Part shown: positions 52,445 through 59,969 of the stretch, one piece after another
How the letters are laid out: each line of letters starts with the position of its first letter
Position numbering within the stretch: the stretch's first letter is position 1
Assembly (NCBI GenBank): GCA_036401595.1
Contig: DASWUM010000039.1
Coordinates: forward strand, 1-64,000
Direction of reading: 5' to 3'
DNA from: PSRF01 sp036401595
GTDB taxonomy: Bacteria; Acidobacteriota; Blastocatellia; Pyrinomonadales; Pyrinomonadaceae
Length of the DNA stretch: 64,000 nt
Notes under the pieces: model-generated
Database searches by the model: none
Seen by the model: only the letters and a program-made list of their open reading frames with translations
Told to the model about the DNA's origin: nothing
Translations under genes and position numbers: made by a program

Positions 52445-53058
52445 GTCGTGAGTTCGAGTCGTTTGGTGCGGCCTGCCGCCAACTCCAATTCCTGATGCGT
52501 TGCAACGATCGCGATGCCGCCGCCGTCCAGGTGGTTTTCAATCAAAGATCTAACGAGCGCAACTGCCGACTTGTCCAATGAGGTCAACACCTCATCAAGT
52601 AACCAGAGCTTTGTTTTGCACACAAGGAGTCGCGCGAGGGCAACTCGTCGCCGCTGCCCTTCTGACAAGAGTCGTGCCGGAAGTGACTCGCGACCGGCCA
52701 GGCCCATCTGCCCAAGTGCCTCGTGAGCCTGATCTTTGCTCACTTCAACGCCGTTCAAGGCATTTGTGATTCGCAAATTCTCGACGGCGCTCAGTTCATC
52801 TTTTATTCCGTGACGATGGCCTAAGTAAGTCACGGCGGCGACATATTCCTCACCGAGTGAGCGAATATTCGCACCCGACCAGGTCACTTCGCCTTCAGCG
52901 GGAGGGAGCAGTCCGCAAAGAATCCTCAATAAACTTGTTTTGCCACTTCCGTTCGGCCCGGTGAGCTGGACAAAAGTTCCTGCGGGCACGGCAAAGTCGA
53001 GTCCGCTAAAAAGCCTGCGATCTCCACGCACGCATCCGAGATTGCTAATCCCTAATAT
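52441..53058 (-). CDS. ccmA: CcmA, ABC-type ATPase (start uncertain)
   Basis: Walker A GPNGSGKTS, signature LSEGQRRRVALARLL and Walker B LWLLDEVLTSLD identify CcmA. A GTG at 53031 gives 196 residues, but the in-frame sequence before it (ILGISNLGC) is clearly the conserved first strand of CcmA, so the true start should be upstream. No ATG, GTG or TTG occurs there in frame; the best-placed codons are ATA (53058, after AGAGGA) or ATT (53049). The start given is therefore tentative. First gene of the ccm operon. Confidence 0.85.
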   Translation of the reverse strand: MLGISNLGCVRGDRRLFSGLDFAVPAGTFVQLTGPNGSGKTSLLRILCGLLPPAEGEVTWSGANIRSLGEEYVAAVTYLGHRHGIKDELSAVENLRITNALNGVEVSKDQAHEALGQMGLAGRESLPARLLSEGQRRRVALARLLVCKTKLWLLDEVLTSLDKSAVALVRSLIENHLDGGGIAIVATHQELELAAGRTKRLELTT

Positions 53059-53091
53059 TGTCGTCGTCCTCTGCGGCTGATTGTAGCATTC

Positions 53092-53164
53092 AGACGCGGA
53101 TTACACGGATTAGGTATCCACAGATTACGCAGATTCTTGCCTTAATCTGTGTAATCTGTGGTTA
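53092..53164. repeat. Family A hairpin between ccmA and rhodanese gene
   Basis: CCACAGATTACGCAGATT (53118-53135) pairs with 53144-53161 with one mismatch (18 bp, 8-base loop), preceded by another partial unit (GCGGATTACACGGATTAGG from about 53096). It follows the TAA of the rhodanese gene and precedes ccmA. Confidence 0.85.
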
Positions 53165-53593
53165 GGTCTTGGATCGTGGTTCGACCGGGCCGTTTGCTTT
53201 CAACCATTGCTGCCAACCACCTTGCAACACACGTACGCGTTTGAAGCCGCTGGCCTGGAGAATTTGGGCGGCGGCGATGCTCGACTCATCTTTAGGACAC
53301 GCACAGTAGGTGATGATCTCTCGATCCTTCGGTAGATCTTTGAAGGGTGGAAACGCAAGCCGCGACTTCAGCTTTCGCAACTTGAAGTGAAGTGCGCCTT
53401 TCACCGTGTTATTGCTGTTTGCATAACCCTCAGAGCTGCGCACATCGATGATCGTGACCGGCTGATTGGCAGTAACTTTTGCCTTGAGCTCTTCAGCCGT
53501 GATCGTCTGGACGGCTGGATCGGTCTGCGCTTGCGCAGCGATTGCAGTGAAGCCGACGACGAGTGCGAGGATCCAGTATTTCCCAATGCTCAT
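53162..53593 (-). CDS. Periplasmic rhodanese-like protein
   Basis: 143 residues with signal peptide (MSIGKYWILALVVGFTAIAAQA). A single rhodanese domain: IIDVRSSEGY at the start and the active-site loop TYCACPKDESSIA, where the Cys would carry sulfane sulphur; the loop is longer than usual. The end has GFKRVRVLQGGWQQWL. It lies on the same strand between the lipoprotein and ccm genes and may handle sulphur or Cys redox in the periplasm. Confidence 0.88.
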   Translation of the reverse strand: MSIGKYWILALVVGFTAIAAQAQTDPAVQTITAEELKAKVTANQPVTIIDVRSSEGYANSNNTVKGALHFKLRKLKSRLAFPPFKDLPKDREIITYCACPKDESSIAAAQILQASGFKRVRVLQGGWQQWLKANGPVEPRSKT

Positions 53594-53605
53594 CTCAATT
53601 CTCCT

Positions 53606-54304
53606 TTATCTCATCGCGCGTGGTTTATGAAACGCGCCGGGAGGAGTCTCTGCGCCTGTAAACGTCTTCGGGTCATACCATGAATACGTAGCCGACGCAT
53701 AGTAAAGATATCCCTGCGAGCCCTGCACCGTTTCTCCGATCAAATCGCCTTGCGGGCGCGGTAATTTTCGGCCGCTATTTGCAGTCACGAATTCCTGGCC
53801 GGTGTGAACTTTGAGATCGTTGCCGACGACATTCTTCAAGACGAAGGTCTGCGTTGCTTCCGGATCGCGCCAGTCGTTTGCACCGTAGCCGTGGATCACG
53901 GCGAGCAATGTCTCATCTTTCTCGATGCGCGACGCGATGCGCGGATCGCGTTTCGAGCGTGGATCGCGCACCAGCCATGGCGGCAATTCCTGATTCATAA
54001 GATCGAGTTTTGCGGGTTTCACGATCACCGCAAGATCCTGCGAGCCGTCGCCATTAAAATCTCCGGCGAGAAAGTTCGGATTGTAGTTTGTATCGACGAC
54101 TGCGGCATCTTTGAAGACTCTTTTCACGGCATCCTGGACTTCGGATGTCTTCGCGGCTGCGGGAGCAGTCAGTCGCACTGGCGTCGATTCCGGCGAAGGC
54201 TGATAAGCCAGTGGCGCCTGCTCCGCAAGCGGACCTCTGGATGACGAACACGCGGAAAGCGTGAATAACAAAACTGTAAACAAACAAGCTGAGCACAGTC
54301 TCAT
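53606..54304 (-). CDS. Lipoprotein with FG-GAP-like motif
   Basis: 232 residues from ATG 54304 (AGAGGAAA upstream). Lipobox LFTLSAC at about residues 11-17, so lipidation at Cys 17 is predicted. LAGDFNGDGSQDLAVIVKP is a good FG-GAP/EF-type calcium loop. The remainder is unknown. Located 12 bases upstream of the rhodanese gene on the same strand. Confidence 0.78.
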   Translation of the reverse strand: MRLCSACLFTVLLFTLSACSSSRGPLAEQAPLAYQPSPESTPVRLTAPAAAKTSEVQDAVKRVFKDAAVVDTNYNPNFLAGDFNGDGSQDLAVIVKPAKLDLMNQELPPWLVRDPRSKRDPRIASRIEKDETLLAVIHGYGANDWRDPEATQTFVLKNVVGNDLKVHTGQEFVTANSGRKLPRPQGDLIGETVQGSQGYLYYASATYSWYDPKTFTGAETPPGAFHKPRAMR

Positions 54305-54361
54305 GTTCAATTTCCTCTCAAGAATGTCGCGGCAGATTGGAACTTCCACGTCGCATGCATT

Positions 54362-54514
54362 CTGCTCCGGAGGAGCAGGATGTTTATAGTCGCCCGTTGC
54401 CCACACGTGGTTCGCTCCGTAGGAGCGATATGTTTGCGACGACACATAGCGCTCCGCTCGAGCGCCAATGGGGATAATGAAAAAGCTATAAACATCGTGC
54501 TCCTAACGGAGCAC
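54362..54514. repeat. Cluster of family C palindromes (REP/REPIN-like)
   Basis: Four short palindromes: CTGCTCC-GGAGCAG (54362-54378), TCGCTCC-GGAGCGA (54412-54428), GCGCTC-GAGCGC (54449-54465) and GTGCTCC-GGAGCAC (54497-54514). The first two are followed by ATGTTTATAG- or ATGTTTG-like words. The last is preceded by CTATAAACAT, the reverse complement, so the outer copies face each other as in REP doublets. Confidence 0.75.
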
Positions 54515-54527
54515 ACGCTGAAGGAAA

Positions 54528-54561
54528 CCGAAGCCCGCCGAAAAAATTCAGCGAGCTTCGG
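54528..54561 (-). terminator. Rho-independent-type terminator of the di-haem oxidoreductase gene
   Basis: On the minus strand CCGAAGCTCGC and GCGGGCTTCGG form an 11-bp stem (one G-T pair) around a 12-base loop, followed by TTTCCTT. It lies 33 bases beyond the stop of the minus-strand gene. Confidence 0.75.
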
Positions 54562-54594
54562 GGATAGTGCCGCGTCAATTCGTCTGTCGGAACA

Positions 54595-55929
54595 TCATAG
54601 CGACAGCACGAATGCAATGAGATCGTTCCGCTGCGCGGCAGTTAAGGAATTGAAATTATTCCTCGCTGTCGTTGCCTGTCCGGCGTGCAGTTGAATCGAA
54701 TCGAAAATAGTTACATTCAGGCCCTCATGCATGAGCCTGTTGCGGGCTCGAATGCCCCATAGCGGCGGCGTTCGTATTTGATTTGCAGATCCTTGCCCGG
54801 CGTTCTGAACAATACCATCGCCCGTGCCGACATTGTGTAGCGCAAAATCGCTGAACGGGTGAATGATCTTGTTGCCTAGAGCTGCCGGCACCAGGAATGC
54901 TCCGCCATTGATGGAGGTTCCGGGAGCTGCAGTCGTGAAATTTCGGGTATGGCAAACCGCGCAGCCGACGGCATTGAACAGCGAATCGCCACGTGTCGCA
55001 GCCGCCGGAATCGGATTCTGACGACCAGGAGCGCGTGTTGCTGCCATGAAATCGGCGAACGCAAGGACGTCGTCGCCATCATCTTCCGGATCCGCAACCG
55101 GATCGAAAGGTGACGGGAACGTAACGTTGATCACGCCTTCTGCAGTGCTGGCCGGATTCTCGTGTGTTCCCGCATCAGCGGCACTGGAACTACGACCGCC
55201 GAAACCATCAAACGGGTTGGTGATGCCCATTTCATTGAGATAGGCATCGCCGGCAAACGAGACCAGACTCGCGTGTTGGGCTTTCCATCCGAACCGGCCG
55301 ATACGAAGCGTGTTATTTGCTTCGGTCACCGGTACGTTGGAAAGAGTGCCACGTTGCGCTGCCGGCTGGGCAGCGACGTTATTCGTAAGTGTTTGGTTGG
55401 CAATGCACTCGATGAAACCATCGCCAAGGGTACTGAGCGTAACGCGGAATGCTTTAACGGTTTCAGCCGTGGAGATGTGCTCCACGATGTCCGAATCCGT
55501 CGCTCGCGCATGGACCAGTTGTCCGCCTGGTGCATCGACGAAGGCGCCGTTTACCAGGTGGCCGGCTCTGAATTCCATTTGCTGGCCGAATGCTCCAACG
55601 TCAACTGACTGGTGGCATTCAACACACCCCACATCGTTGTAGGTTGGTCCAAGACCATCTTCAATGTTTTCACGTTCCGAGAAGATGAACTTGTTATCTT
55701 CGAACCTGCCGTTTCCGCGCGCGGTGGGCGCAACAGGTTCAGCTACGCAGTCGTCGATCGGTGTTCCCAGTGCGCCGAAACCGTTGAACAGGTCATCGGT
55801 TTTGGCATCCATGTCGGTGGTGAGAGCTTCGGTTGCAGCTTGACCGGCGACAGGCTGGGGTTCGCTCAGGGGTAAGAAGAGCGCGACCGCGAACAAGACT
55901 AGAGTTAGGATAGGTAGAACTTTCCTCAT
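54595..55929 (-). CDS. Di-haem oxidoreductase family (DUF1111) cytochrome c protein
   Basis: 444 residues, AGGAGG ribosome binding site. Signal peptide (VLPILTLVLFAVALFLPLS). Two haem c sites: CVECHQS (about residue 103) and CAVCHTRNF (about 325), as in the DUF1111/'thiol oxidoreductase' family, relatives of di-haem peroxidases often found with iron or copper handling genes. Conserved GLGPTYNDVGC, and LRTPPLWG-like TPPLWGIRARNRLMHEG near the C-terminus, support this. Periplasmic; needs the ccm system. Redox partner unknown. Confidence 0.88.
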   Translation of the reverse strand: MRKVLPILTLVLFAVALFLPLSEPQPVAGQAATEALTTDMDAKTDDLFNGFGALGTPIDDCVAEPVAPTARGNGRFEDNKFIFSERENIEDGLGPTYNDVGCVECHQSVDVGAFGQQMEFRAGHLVNGAFVDAPGGQLVHARATDSDIVEHISTAETVKAFRVTLSTLGDGFIECIANQTLTNNVAAQPAAQRGTLSNVPVTEANNTLRIGRFGWKAQHASLVSFAGDAYLNEMGITNPFDGFGGRSSSAADAGTHENPASTAEGVINVTFPSPFDPVADPEDDGDDVLAFADFMAATRAPGRQNPIPAAATRGDSLFNAVGCAVCHTRNFTTAAPGTSINGGAFLVPAALGNKIIHPFSDFALHNVGTGDGIVQNAGQGSANQIRTPPLWGIRARNRLMHEGLNVTIFDSIQLHAGQATTARNNFNSLTAAQRNDLIAFVLSL

Positions 55930-56306
55930 TGAACTTTGACCTCCTAGGAGCTACAAACAAACGGGTTGCGAGACAAAACCTACAGCTTACCCGTCGGTAA
56001 ACTGCACAGTTCTGCTTAGGTTTATGGAACCCTGCTTGACTTGGACTAAAGAGGCAGCTCAAGTCTTAGGGGGGTATGACCAGAGTTAATGAGTCCCCTC
56101 ACGCAAGAAGAAACCAAGGACTAGCCCTAGTTGTGAGAGAGAGGGCAGAGGCGCGGACTCTGCTCGAATAGTAAATCGAATTAGCTGGGCCTGACTGATT
56201 TTGCAAGTCGGGAGTTGCGGCACTCTATGCCCCTTTTCGGGCAATGTCAAGAAATTTGTATCCGCAGATTACAGAGAATATTGAAATCGGGTAAGCTGTC
56301 TAATTC
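55930..56306. other. Long intergenic region between divergent genes
   Basis: 377 bases with no credible gene. It holds the upstream regions of the di-haem gene (minus, AGGAGG at about 55943-55948) and the chelatase gene (plus). Only small stems such as TTACC/GGTAA near 55990 are seen. No known riboswitch pattern was recognised. The right end (56258-56312) carries a degenerate family A repeat. Confidence 0.6.
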
Positions 56307-56312
56307 GTGGAT
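56258..56312. repeat. Degenerate family A repeat at the chelatase I-D start
   Basis: TATCCGCAGATTACAGAGAA at the left and TCTAATTCGTGGATA at the right are imperfect inverted arms around an AT-rich middle. The GTG start codon of the downstream gene (56307) lies in the right arm. Confidence 0.5.
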
Positions 56313-58310
56313 AGAAACAACCGCAAAAATTACCCATTCACCGCAATCGTAGGGCAGGAAGAGATGAAGCTCGCCCTGCTTTTGAATGTCGTCGATCCGC
56401 TGATCGGCGGGGTTTTGATCATGGGCCACCGGGGCACAGGGAAATCGACTGCCGTGCGAGCGCTCGCTGATTTGCTGCCGCAGATCTCGGTCGTCTCGGG
56501 ATGTCCTTATAACTGCGACCCCGAAGACAAGCGCAATCTGTGTGACCAGTGTCGACAGGACCGCAAACGTGGGTCGGAGTCGCGCGCTGTGCCTGTCGTC
56601 GAGCTACCGTTAGGAGCCACCGAAGATCGCGTTTGTGGAACGATTGATATTGAGCGTGCACTTTCGGCCGGCAGAAAAGTCTTCGATCCCGGCCTCCTGG
56701 CGCGTGCGAATCGAGGCTTTCTTTATATCGACGAAGTAAACCTGCTCGAAGATCATTTGGTCGATCTGTTACTGGACGTTGCGGTCACGGGTGTGAACAA
56801 GGTCGAGCGCGAAGGAATCTCCGTTGAGCACCCGGCGAGTTTTGTGTTGATTGGCTCGGGAAATCCGGAAGAAGGCGAGCTTAGACCACAGCTACTCGAT
56901 CGCTTCGGGTTGCACGCTGAAGTCGTCACCGAGAACTATTTGCGGAATCGAGTTGATATCGTCGAGCGCCGGGAACGTTACGATCGAGAGCGAGACGCTT
57001 TCTGCAAATCTTACGACGCCGATCAGGAACAACTGCGAAAACGGGTCACGCGAGCGCGAGCGAACCTCGCGAAGATAAATCTGGAGCGCGCAGTGCTCGA
57101 GAAGATCGCGCAACTCTGCGCGGATCTCAAAGTCGATGGTCATCGCGGCGAGCTGACCATCATGCGCGCTGCGAGGGCGTTGGCCGCATTCGAGGGCCGG
57201 AAGGCGGTCACTGAAGAACATGTGAAACGCGTTTCGGCGATGGCGCTGCGACACCGTTTGCGCCGCGACGCATTGGATGAAACTGCGACCAGCGAACAGG
57301 TGCAACAGGCAGTCGAGGAAGTGTTTCCAAACACGGCGCCGCCGCAACCTCCCAGCGGGAATGGCGGCGAAACGCAGAACCGCGATCAGCCCGGCAAGGT
57401 GAACACAGATCCACCGCGACAACGTCGTACCGCATCCGGAAGTACCGCGAGACCAAATGAAGTCGATGTCTTGTCGCCACCGGCGGTTGAAAAGAAATCC
57501 GCCGAGATGCGACTTGACGAACACATCAAAGCCGAGCGCGGAGAAAAATCGCGTTCACAGAGTGGTCGCACGAGTGGAGCGAAAGCAGCGTTGACGCAAA
57601 GACGCGGCCGATACACGCGTGCGGTGACATTCAGAAACGCAGGCGCTCGGATTGCACTCGACGCCACTTTGCGAGCGCTTGTCGGGCTCGATGCTTCGTT
57701 ACGCGAACGAAAGCCGGCGGCTATAGATCCAGAAGCGCTTCGCTACAAGCTGCTGAAGCACAAACAGGGCAGGCTGTTTGTATTTGCCATCGACGCCTCC
57801 GGAAGCATGGCTGCAAATCGAATCGCGCGCGCGAAGAGCACGATTCTCAAGTTGCTCCGCAAGTCGTACCTGAATCGCGACAGCGTCGCGATCGTTTCGT
57901 TTCACGGCACGACTGCGAACCTTGATCTACCGCCGTCGCGAAGTATTCTGCGCGCGCGCCGTGTGCTCGACTCGCTTCGCATGGGTGGCAGCACGCCGCT
58001 CGGTTTAGGACTGGTGACGACGATTGAGTTGTTGGAGCTGGTAAAAAACAAATTTGGCGAGACAGTCGTGCTCCTGTTTACCGACGGCCGTTCGAATGTG
58101 CCACTCAGACGTGGCGGTCTGAACTTGCGCGCGTTTCGACAGGTGAAGATCGAGTCAGAGTTACGTGAATTGACAGTGGCCCTGAAGAGAACGAAAGCTC
58201 GCGTCGTCGTGGTAGACACACAGAAGGAGTTTGAATCCACCGAGGAAACTCGCCGGCTGGCGTGGATCCTGCGCGCAGGATTCGTAAAAATCGCGCCGGC
58301 AAATCCTTAA
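56307..58310 (+). CDS. Magnesium chelatase fused I-D subunit (AAA+ plus VWA)
   Basis: 667 residues, GTG start without clear Shine-Dalgarno. The AAA+ domain (about 8-330) closely follows BchI/ChlI: YPFTAIVGQEEMKLALLLNV, intact Walker A GHRGTGKST (40-48), Cys-rich insert (GCPYNCDP...LCDQC, about 65-90) and Walker B FLYIDEVNLL (about 138-147). A charged Pro/Gln-rich linker (about 340-430) leads to a VWA domain with MIDAS DASGS (496-500), as in BchD. I and D activities are thus on one chain, which powers Mg insertion by the H subunit encoded next. Confidence 0.9.
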   Translation: MDRNNRKNYPFTAIVGQEEMKLALLLNVVDPLIGGVLIMGHRGTGKSTAVRALADLLPQISVVSGCPYNCDPEDKRNLCDQCRQDRKRGSESRAVPVVELPLGATEDRVCGTIDIERALSAGRKVFDPGLLARANRGFLYIDEVNLLEDHLVDLLLDVAVTGVNKVEREGISVEHPASFVLIGSGNPEEGELRPQLLDRFGLHAEVVTENYLRNRVDIVERRERYDRERDAFCKSYDADQEQLRKRVTRARANLAKINLERAVLEKIAQLCADLKVDGHRGELTIMRAARALAAFEGRKAVTEEHVKRVSAMALRHRLRRDALDETATSEQVQQAVEEVFPNTAPPQPPSGNGGETQNRDQPGKVNTDPPRQRRTASGSTARPNEVDVLSPPAVEKKSAEMRLDEHIKAERGEKSRSQSGRTSGAKAALTQRRGRYTRAVTFRNAGARIALDATLRALVGLDASLRERKPAAIDPEALRYKLLKHKQGRLFVFAIDASGSMAANRIARAKSTILKLLRKSYLNRDSVAIVSFHGTTANLDLPPSRSILRARRVLDSLRMGGSTPLGLGLVTTIELLELVKNKFGETVVLLFTDGRSNVPLRRGGLNLRAFRQVKIESELRELTVALKRTKARVVVVDTQKEFESTEETRRLAWILRAGFVKIAPANP

Positions 58311-58330
58311 AATCCGTGGTTAATAATCCA
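58301..58330. repeat. Family A copy between chelatase I-D and H(C)
   Basis: AAATCCTTAAAATCCGTGGTT spans the TAA stop of the I-D gene and the GTG start (58316) proposed for the next ORF. Compare AAATCCGTGTTTTTAATCCG at 62032. Confidence 0.6.
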
Positions 58331-59950
58331 GACAACGAGCGCGACGCGAAAGTGTTCGCGCTTTACGAGCAGTTAGTCGAGATCGAACAGCGATTGATCC
58401 CGACGGGTCTGCACGTCTTTGGCCGCGCTTCGTCGGCGGGTGAGAAAACAGATCTGTTGAAAATGATCGCGTCGTTCGATCGACCCGAAGCGGGTACGCG
58501 TGCGCTTCCCGATGATTTGATCGATGAAGCCGTGCGCACGTTCGTCGCAGATGGATCTGACGACGCAGTTGCTTTTATGGAAACGAACGGCGTAGACGCG
58601 GAAACAACGCGTCCGGTTTTTGCTCTCCTCGAGACAGTTACCACAAAGCTGCAAACGAATAGCGAGATCGATTCTCTCGTGCGCGCGCTCCGTGGTGAGT
58701 TCATCGAACCTGGACCAGGCGCCGACATCATTCAGAATCCCGACATTCTTCCAACCGGCCGAAACACTCACGCGCTCAATCCGTACGCCGTTCCTTCCGC
58801 GGTCGCGTTTGCGCGCAGTGAAGCCGTCGCAAATAGTCTCCTCGATCGTTATAAGCAGGAAAACGGACGCTACCCGGAAGCCATGGCGCTCGTGCTCTGG
58901 GGCCTCGACAACATCAAGACGCAGGGTGAAGGTGTGGCCCAGGCGTTGTGGCTGCTCGGCACACGGCCGTGTAGAGACGCTTTAAATAGGACTACAAGCG
59001 TCGAAGTCATACCGCTCAGCGAACTGGGCCGCCCACGAATCGACGTCGTGATGACGGTGTCGGGAATCTTTCGCGATCTGTTTAGTCCGACGGTCCAACT
59101 GCTCGACAAGGCCGTGCGTCTGGTTGCACAGCTCGACGAGCCTTTGGAATTGAATTACGTTCGGAAACACGTCTTTCAACAGGTCGAGCAGGATGCCTGT
59201 GATATGGATGAAGCGGCCATGCGTGTCTTCTCAAATGCGCCCGGCAATTACGGCACGAATGTGAATTTCATGGTGATGGATTCGCAGTGGGAACGCGAAG
59301 ACACGCTTGGAGATCTCTTTGTGACACGCAAGTGTTTCGCATACGGACGCGATTCGAAGGGCCGGGCAATTGAGGGTAGGGAAGCGCGGCTTGCGATGGA
59401 CCGTGCGCTTTCGCGTGTTGAGGCGACGTACCAGAACATCGATACGTTTGAGATCGGGCTAACCGATGTGGACCATTACTTTGAATATCTCGGTGGTGTG
59501 TCGAAAGCAGTTGAGCAGCGTGCGAAAGCGCGGCCGGCGATTTACCTGTCTGACAGTTTGTCGCGTGACACGAAGATCAGATCCCTCGAAGAGACCGTGC
59601 GTTTGGAGACACGCGCCAAGACGCTCAATCCGAAGTGGTATGAGGGGATGCTGAAACACGGGTTCAGAGGCGTGGCGGAGATTGAGAATCACGTTTCGAA
59701 TACTTTCGGATGGAGCGCGACGGCGGATGCGGTTGACGATTGGATTTACTCGGAAGTGGCGAACACCTTTTTGTTTGATGAGACGATGCTCGAGCGACTC
59801 CGCGATTTGAATCCGCACTCGGCGCACTCGTTGACGCAGAGACTGTTGGAGGCGAATGGGCGCGGGTATTGGGATGTTGATGAGAGCGTGCTGGAACGGT
59901 TGCGAGAGATCAGCAGAAATCTTGAGGACCAGTTAGAGGGAGTTGTTTAG
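58316..59950 (+). CDS. bchH: Magnesium chelatase subunit H, C-terminal half as separate ORF
   Basis: 544 residues from GTG 58316; the frame is open to 58262, which would overlap the I-D gene by 49 bases. The sequence matches only the C-terminal half of BchH/ChlH: YPEAMALVLWGLDNIKTQGEG, ELGRPRIDVVMTVSGIFRDL, ELNYVRKH, TLNPKWYEGMLKHGFRGV, GWSATADAVDDW and LLEANGRGYWD all occur there in the full-length protein. CobN is less similar in these blocks. It precedes the ORF that encodes the N-terminal half, so the subunit is split and in swapped order. Its stop TAG begins a repeat copy. Confidence 0.9.
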   Translation: MVNNPDNERDAKVFALYEQLVEIEQRLIPTGLHVFGRASSAGEKTDLLKMIASFDRPEAGTRALPDDLIDEAVRTFVADGSDDAVAFMETNGVDAETTRPVFALLETVTTKLQTNSEIDSLVRALRGEFIEPGPGADIIQNPDILPTGRNTHALNPYAVPSAVAFARSEAVANSLLDRYKQENGRYPEAMALVLWGLDNIKTQGEGVAQALWLLGTRPCRDALNRTTSVEVIPLSELGRPRIDVVMTVSGIFRDLFSPTVQLLDKAVRLVAQLDEPLELNYVRKHVFQQVEQDACDMDEAAMRVFSNAPGNYGTNVNFMVMDSQWEREDTLGDLFVTRKCFAYGRDSKGRAIEGREARLAMDRALSRVEATYQNIDTFEIGLTDVDHYFEYLGGVSKAVEQRAKARPAIYLSDSLSRDTKIRSLEETVRLETRAKTLNPKWYEGMLKHGFRGVAEIENHVSNTFGWSATADAVDDWIYSEVANTFLFDETMLERLRDLNPHSAHSLTQRLLEANGRGYWDVDESVLERLREISRNLEDQLEGVV

Positions 59951-59969
59951 CCGCGGATAATACGGATTG
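59948..59969. repeat. Family A copy between the two H halves
   Basis: TAGCCGCGGATAATACGGAT: its first bases are the stop of the C-half gene, and its end (GGATTG) contributes the TTG start of the N-half gene. Confidence 0.65.

Noticed and set aside
13666..53164. CRISPR array from the recurring CCACAGATT units
   Set aside because: The copies are scattered singly between genes over 50 kb, not in an array with regular spacers, and no cas genes are present.
53606..54445. Longer start for the lipoprotein gene
   Set aside because: The ATG at 54304 has a ribosome binding site and puts the lipobox at the right distance; the upstream part overlaps the family C palindromes.
55930..56306. Riboswitch in the long intergenic region
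   Set aside because: Small stems are present, but no match to a known aptamer core could be recognised on either strand.
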